A stretch of 64,000 bases of DNA from Aquabacterium sp. A7-Y (GTDB lineage Bacteria; Pseudomonadota; Gammaproteobacteria; Burkholderiales; Burkholderiaceae_C), in assembly GCF_026153205.1 (NCBI RefSeq), contig NZ_JAPFBW010000017.1, positions 62,001 through 126,000 on the forward strand. Direction: 5' to 3'. Below, piece by piece: positions 60,641-64,000 of the stretch. The stretch's first letter is position 1, and each line of letters opens with the position of its first letter. A program made the translations under genes and the position numbers. A model generated the notes under the pieces. The model saw nothing but the letters and a program-made list of their open reading frames with translations, was not told the DNA's origin and did no database searches.

Positions 60641-61400
60641 TCCCGAACGCCGCCAATGGATGGCTGCGCTGGCCTCGGCGATGCTGACGCCGATCGCGAT
60701 GCCGAAAGAACGCGATGTCGACGGGCCGGAGGCGTTCACGCTGTACACCTTCGGCGACTCCATCCTCGACTGCGGTCACTACAACCCGCATGGGCTGCAC
60801 CCGGGGAGCTTGCTGCTCCGCAATGACGACCGGCTGTTTCCCGACTTCAAGGGACGCGACCTGCTGTCCGCAGGTCCGGCCCGGCTCGAGCATCGCGCCA
60901 GGGACGGCGCCACCGTGGCGGACCTGGCGGGCCAGGTCCGCGCGGTCTTGCCAGGCGGGCCGTCGGCCGCCCTGCTGACCATCGGCGGCAATGACCTGCT
61001 GCGCGGTCTGGCGGCCGACCGCGGACCGGGCATCCGGCGTTTTGCCGACTCGCTGAATGCCTTCCTCAAGGCGCTGCCGATACGCCCGGTGTTGGTGGGC
61101 ACGGTGTACGACCCGACCTTCAACGACGACAGCCGCAATTTTCTGGGGACGGACGCCCGTCTCGCCCGTGCCAATCACCGCCGTGTGAATGAAACGATGG
61201 CAGAACTCGCCTCACGGTACGGACACCTCGTCGACCTGCACGCGCACTTCCTCACCGGCGACCCCGGCTGGTACACGAGGACGATCGAGCCCAGCTTGAG
61301 AGGGGCCTCGGAAGTCCGCCGGGCGTTCTGGCCCAGGCTGGTATCGGCAGCGACGGCCCTGCCGAAGCCGGGGACGGCGGGGGCGCGTCCGGGCCAGTAG
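60630..61400 (+). CDS. SGNH/GDSL-like hydrolase family protein
   Basis: Protein of 256 residues with GDSL landmarks: TFGDSILDCGHYN (block I with the nucleophile Ser) and TIGGNDLLRG (block III, Gly-Gly-Asn-Asp). The usual C-terminal DGxHPS catalytic motif is represented by RTIEPSLRGASEVRRAFW, in which the expected Asp and His are absent; another His near DLHAHF could take over. I recall this variant in related GDSL proteins. The GTG at 60630 overlaps the small upstream gene; ATG 60660 is an alternative. No clear signal peptide is seen. Possible lipase, esterase or acyl-transfer activity, but it may not be a typical enzyme. Confidence 0.7.
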   Translation: MAPDPERRQWMAALASAMLTPIAMPKERDVDGPEAFTLYTFGDSILDCGHYNPHGLHPGSLLLRNDDRLFPDFKGRDLLSAGPARLEHRARDGATVADLAGQVRAVLPGGPSAALLTIGGNDLLRGLAADRGPGIRRFADSLNAFLKALPIRPVLVGTVYDPTFNDDSRNFLGTDARLARANHRRVNETMAELASRYGHLVDLHAHFLTGDPGWYTRTIEPSLRGASEVRRAFWPRLVSAATALPKPGTAGARPGQ

Positions 61401-61581
61401 CCTGCTGTTCCGGCTGGAACCCGGCGCCTTTCCGGACGCCATGGGTTCTGCTCCTTGCACGCCTCGTCAATGGGGTCAACTGTCATGGTTTGCTGGGTGC
61501 CTGTTTGAAATGACGGGTTCAGAATCGAGGGCTATCGCGCCGGCCAGCCCGGCAAAGGTCCGTGAATCAAGGGGCAGCAGA

Positions 61582-62436
61582 GTGAGTGTCGACCGCCTGA
61601 CTCAGGTCGCCGTAGAGGCCTGCAAACATGCTGGCGGCCTGCTCCGGCAGTCTTTTTCTCTTCCCGTACAAACCGCGGTCAAGCACGATCAGCACAACGT
61701 CGTCACCGAAGCGGACCTCGCTTCCGAGCGCCTGCTGATCTCACACATCCACCAGGCATTTCCCGAGCATTCGGTCCTGGCGGAAGAGTCCGGACTCGTC
61801 ATGCGGAGTGCGTCGGATCTGTGGGTGCTGGATCCGCTTGACGGCACGTCCAACTTTGCGGCCGGCCTGCCATGGTTCGGGATCCTGCTCGCTCACCTCG
61901 ACAAGGGTCGCCCGGATCTCGCCGTCATGTACCTGCCGATGAGCGAGGATCTGTACATCGCGGCGAAAGGCGAGGGGGCCACCAAAAACGGGCATCCCAT
62001 CACGGTGTCCGAAGCCGACTCCTTGCGCGAGGTCCTGTGGGCCTGCGGCATGGACAGCCCTGGAGAGGGTGTGCAGGGAGAGGAAAAGCTCCTGGTGCTG
62101 CGCAAGCTCCTGGAGGGCGCTCGCAACATCCGGGCCACGAATTGCCTGCTGGACGCAGCCTTCACCAGTGAGGGGCGGATCGGTGGCATGCTGAACTGGA
62201 GTTGTCGGGTGTGGGACGTCGCGGCTCCCTCTCTGATCGTGCAGGAAGCAGGCGGTCGTTATACCGACATCGAGGGGAACGAGCTCCACTTTGAAACATC
62301 GCTGGAGTGTCTGGAGCGCGAGTACGCCGTTGTCGCGGGCGCACCGCGGCTGCACGCCGAGGTCCTGCAGCTGGTGCGGGACGCACGAGCCGACGTTCTT
62401 GGCCGGCAAGTCGGCACCACGCCGAAAAGCAGGTAG
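61582..62436 (+). CDS. Inositol monophosphatase family phosphatase
   Basis: Mg-dependent phosphatase of 284 residues, cytoplasmic. The FIG/IMPase signatures are intact: LAEESG (metal Glu), LDPLDGTSNFAAGLP (metal Asp pair), and WSCRVWDVAAPSLIVQEAGG near the C terminus. The family acts on inositol phosphates, 3'-phosphoadenosine 5'-phosphate, fructose-1,6-bisphosphate or related sugar phosphates; the sequence does not decide which. GTG 61582 has AAGGGG upstream at useful spacing and is preferred to the ATG at 61441, since the extra N-terminal part has no family similarity. Confidence 0.87.
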   Translation: MSVDRLTQVAVEACKHAGGLLRQSFSLPVQTAVKHDQHNVVTEADLASERLLISHIHQAFPEHSVLAEESGLVMRSASDLWVLDPLDGTSNFAAGLPWFGILLAHLDKGRPDLAVMYLPMSEDLYIAAKGEGATKNGHPITVSEADSLREVLWACGMDSPGEGVQGEEKLLVLRKLLEGARNIRATNCLLDAAFTSEGRIGGMLNWSCRVWDVAAPSLIVQEAGGRYTDIEGNELHFETSLECLEREYAVVAGAPRLHAEVLQLVRDARADVLGRQVGTTPKSR

Positions 62437-62627
62437 AGACGAGAAGACGCTCGCCCAGGAGATGCGCGGGCACCGCGACCCCATTCTGGAAGTAGTCCGC
62501 GCCTGACCGACACGACGGCCCCCCCTGGGAGCGGGGGCGAGAGCCCTTCCATCACTGCGGCAAGGTTTCGCTGCCCGCGCCACAGGGGCCTCTTCACGGT
62601 TTATTTATATCCGGGTAATATTCGGCC

Positions 62628-63197
62628 ATGGGTACTGCTTCAGTGGTCGTATTCCTCGGACGGCGCCTGCTCGGGCACGGGGCGCTGGAGGAGGTGTTGG
62701 CTCTCATCCCGAATGAAGCGGCTGCCGCCGCCGACGACCCGCTCGCCGTCTTCGACGAGCGCACGGGTCAACGCATTCACGTCTCGACGTCGGCCAGGAA
62801 GGACCGACTCAAGGAGGGACGGTCCGATGAACTTCAGCGGGCCGGCAGGGGGCGTCCACGGCTTGGTGTCATCGGCCGCGAGGTGACCTTGCTGCCTCGG
62901 CATTGGGCCTGGTTGGACGAGCAGGCGCAGGGCGCCTCCGCTGTCCTTCGCCATCTGGTGGAACAGGCGATGCGCGGGGAGGGCGCCGGTTCGAGGCAGA
63001 TGCTGGACGCCATCTACGGGCCACTGTCAACGGTGGCGGGCAACCTCGAGGGTTTCGAGGAAGCCGTGCGAGCGCTGTACCGAATGGACGAGGATGGTTT
63101 TGCCCAGCACACCCGCACATGGGCCAAGGACGTGCGGAGCTACTTCCGTGCTCGGCTGCGCGAAGCAGCGAGCCGAGGAGAGCGAGCCGATGAGTGA
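62628..63197 (+). CDS. DUF2239 family protein
   Basis: Uncharacterised protein of 189 residues with the DUF2239 core GRGRPRLGVIGREVTLLPRH followed by WAWLDEQAQGASAVLRHLVE. The C-terminal half is helical (DEDGFAQHTRTWAKDVRSYF). No enzymatic motif is known for the family. An AT-rich block TTTATTTATATCCGGGTAATATT just upstream (about 62599-62621) stands out in this GC-rich DNA and probably contains its promoter. The stop overlaps the start of a small downstream ORF by eight bases (ATGAGTGA), so the three last genes look translationally coupled. Confidence 0.8.
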   Translation: MGTASVVVFLGRRLLGHGALEEVLALIPNEAAAAADDPLAVFDERTGQRIHVSTSARKDRLKEGRSDELQRAGRGRPRLGVIGREVTLLPRHWAWLDEQAQGASAVLRHLVEQAMRGEGAGSRQMLDAIYGPLSTVAGNLEGFEEAVRALYRMDEDGFAQHTRTWAKDVRSYFRARLREAASRGERADE

Positions 63198-63339
63198 CGA
63201 CACGGCGACGCGGCCACCGCGGCGCGGAGTCGGAGCAAGGCCCCTGTTGAGACGGAGGGTTCCAGCCGCGCATGCACGACCGCGTGTGCCGCGGCTCGGC
63301 CCGGGATTTGTACTTTGCGATGGAGAGCCGCGCACATGA
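63190..63339 (+). CDS. Possible small arginine-rich ORF (49 residues)
   Basis: Short open frame starting MSDDTATRPPRRGVG with 11 Arg in its 49 residues. It overlaps the DUF2239 stop by eight bases (ATGAGTGA) and its own stop overlaps the HipA-like gene start by ATGA. Overlap with both neighbours is the pattern of a genuine coupled gene, and no hydrophobic segment or known family is seen. It may equally be a chance frame filling the gap in GC-rich DNA. Confidence 0.3.
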   Translation: MSDDTATRPPRRGVGARPLLRRRVPAAHARPRVPRLGPGFVLCDGEPRT

Positions 63340-64000
63340 GATCGATCCAAGTCACGCGCTACGTGACCCCTTTGCGTGAGGGAGGCTCCATGCCGGCCGT
63401 CGTCGAAGCGGACGACGACGGCATGTACGTCCTCAAGTTCAAGGGAGCAGGTCAGGGGGTCAAGGCGCTGGTCGCAGAACTGGTCGCCGGCGAAATCGCC
63501 CGCGAGCTGGGCCTGCCTGTGCCTGAGATCGTGATTGCGGAGCTGAACACCGCGATTGCCGACACCGAGCCGGACCCCGAGATCCAGGAGTTGGTGCGCG
63601 CCAGCGGCGGCATCAACCTCGCTCTGGACTACCTGCCCGGTGCCTTCGCCTTCGATCCCGTCGTCCATCAGGTGGACGCGAAGCTGGCCTCGCGGGTCGT
63701 CTGGTTCGATGCGCTCGTCAGCAATCTCGACAGGACTCGCCGCAACACCAACCTGCTCGTCTGGCACCGGGAGCTGCACCTCATCGATCACGGCGCGGCG
63801 ATGTACTTTCATCACGGTTCGCACCCCATCGTCGAACGCGCGCAGGACCGCTTCCCGCTGGTGGCCGAGCATGTGCTGCTGCCCATGGCCAAGGCCTTGC
63901 CGGAGGTCGACGAGGAGATGGCGGCCAAGCTGAGCTACAGTGTCATCAACGATGTTGTGGCGCAAGTACCGGAGGACTGGTTCGCGCCGTCCACGGGCGC
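63336..64000 (+). CDS. HipA-like kinase family protein, N-terminal part (3' end outside window)
   Basis: About 221 residues are present before the window ends. The product resembles the HipA-like Ser/Thr kinase family found outside toxin-antitoxin pairs: an N-terminal strand region GMYVLKFKGAGQGVKALVAE, with an ATP-contact Lys in LKFKG, and the catalytic/metal segment SNLDRTRRNTNLLVW followed by LIDHGAAMYFHH (DHG in place of DFG). Such proteins are commonly followed by a DUF3037 gene, which would lie beyond the window. The ATG overlaps the small ORF upstream. Substrate unknown; a persistence role as in HipA should not be assumed. Confidence 0.8.
   Translation, partial: MRSIQVTRYVTPLREGGSMPAVVEADDDGMYVLKFKGAGQGVKALVAELVAGEIARELGLPVPEIVIAELNTAIADTEPDPEIQELVRASGGINLALDYLPGAFAFDPVVHQVDAKLASRVVWFDALVSNLDRTRRNTNLLVWHRELHLIDHGAAMYFHHGSHPIVERAQDRFPLVAEHVLLPMAKALPEVDEEMAAKLSYSVINDVVAQVPEDWFAPSTG

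Noticed and set aside
1-64000. CRISPR arrays, tRNA or rRNA genes, transposases, integrases
   Set aside because: Looked for throughout; no regular short repeats with spacers, no cloverleaf or rRNA sequence, and no recombinase motifs were recognised.

Overview
The window reads as chromosomal DNA of a high-GC betaproteobacterium, most likely of the order Burkholderiales. This rests on gene content rather than on any search: a prpR / prpB-prpC-acnD-prpF methylcitrate locus with a sigma-54 type promoter, many LysR regulators, and strongly GC-biased third codon positions. Both window ends cut genes: the 3' part of nadB at the left and the 5' part of a HipA-like kinase gene at the right.

Layout. 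1-4.1 kb: end of nadB, a TauE/SafE exporter, an FRG-domain gene, a broken YhcG-type nuclease gene and a 2H phosphoesterase gene. 4.7-16.3 kb: a large double-kinase hybrid sensor, two metallo-beta-lactamase-fold hydrolases each divergent from a regulator (GlxA-type AraC and LysR), a phosphite dehydrogenase gene (ptxD) whose catalytic residues fall at the numbering I remember for the Pseudomonas stutzeri enzyme, and an OmpR/QseC-type two-component pair. 16.7-23.3 kb, minus strand: an export operon in the order tetR, DUF2147-like, ABC permease, ABC ATPase, HlyD-type adaptor, TolC-type outer-membrane factor, MFS transporter. A shared operator-like motif lies at tetR and at the first structural gene.

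23.6-41.5 kb, plus strand and divergent from the exporter, is the most notable part: a seven-gene, tightly coupled biosynthetic operon. It encodes a PfaA-like megasynthase (KS-AT-ACP-KR-DH with a single ACP), a PfaC-like protein (KS-CLF-DH-DH), a PfaD-like enoyl reductase fused to a class-III PLP aminotransferase, a ketoreductase-like SDR, a thioester reductase, an unrecognised 227-residue protein and an omega-amidase-like nitrilase. This is not a normal polyunsaturated fatty acid locus. With the aminotransferase and the reductive release enzyme it resembles the long-chain polyamine half of zeamine and fabclavine pathways, but no NRPS or extra modular PKS is present. My inference is a stand-alone long-chain aminated lipid or polyamine pathway, with the divergent tripartite pump as its exporter or self-protection.

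41.8-46.7 kb: a large secreted beta-helix protein with carbohydrate-binding-like and beta/gamma-crystallin-like domains, a strong bidirectional terminator, an OmpA-domain lipoprotein and an orphan SUKH protein. 46.8-54.8 kb: propionate catabolism genes with their sigma-54 activator PrpR and candidate PrpR operators. 55-64 kb: an M20 amidohydrolase, a LysR regulator divergent from a small DMT permease, a set of secreted proteins of little-known function (DUF1906, DUF4232, SGNH-like), an inositol-monophosphatase-family enzyme, and a coupled DUF2239 / small ORF / HipA-like kinase set.

No tRNA, rRNA, CRISPR array, transposase or integrase was recognised. All function calls come from reading motifs and remembered family features; no database search was possible.
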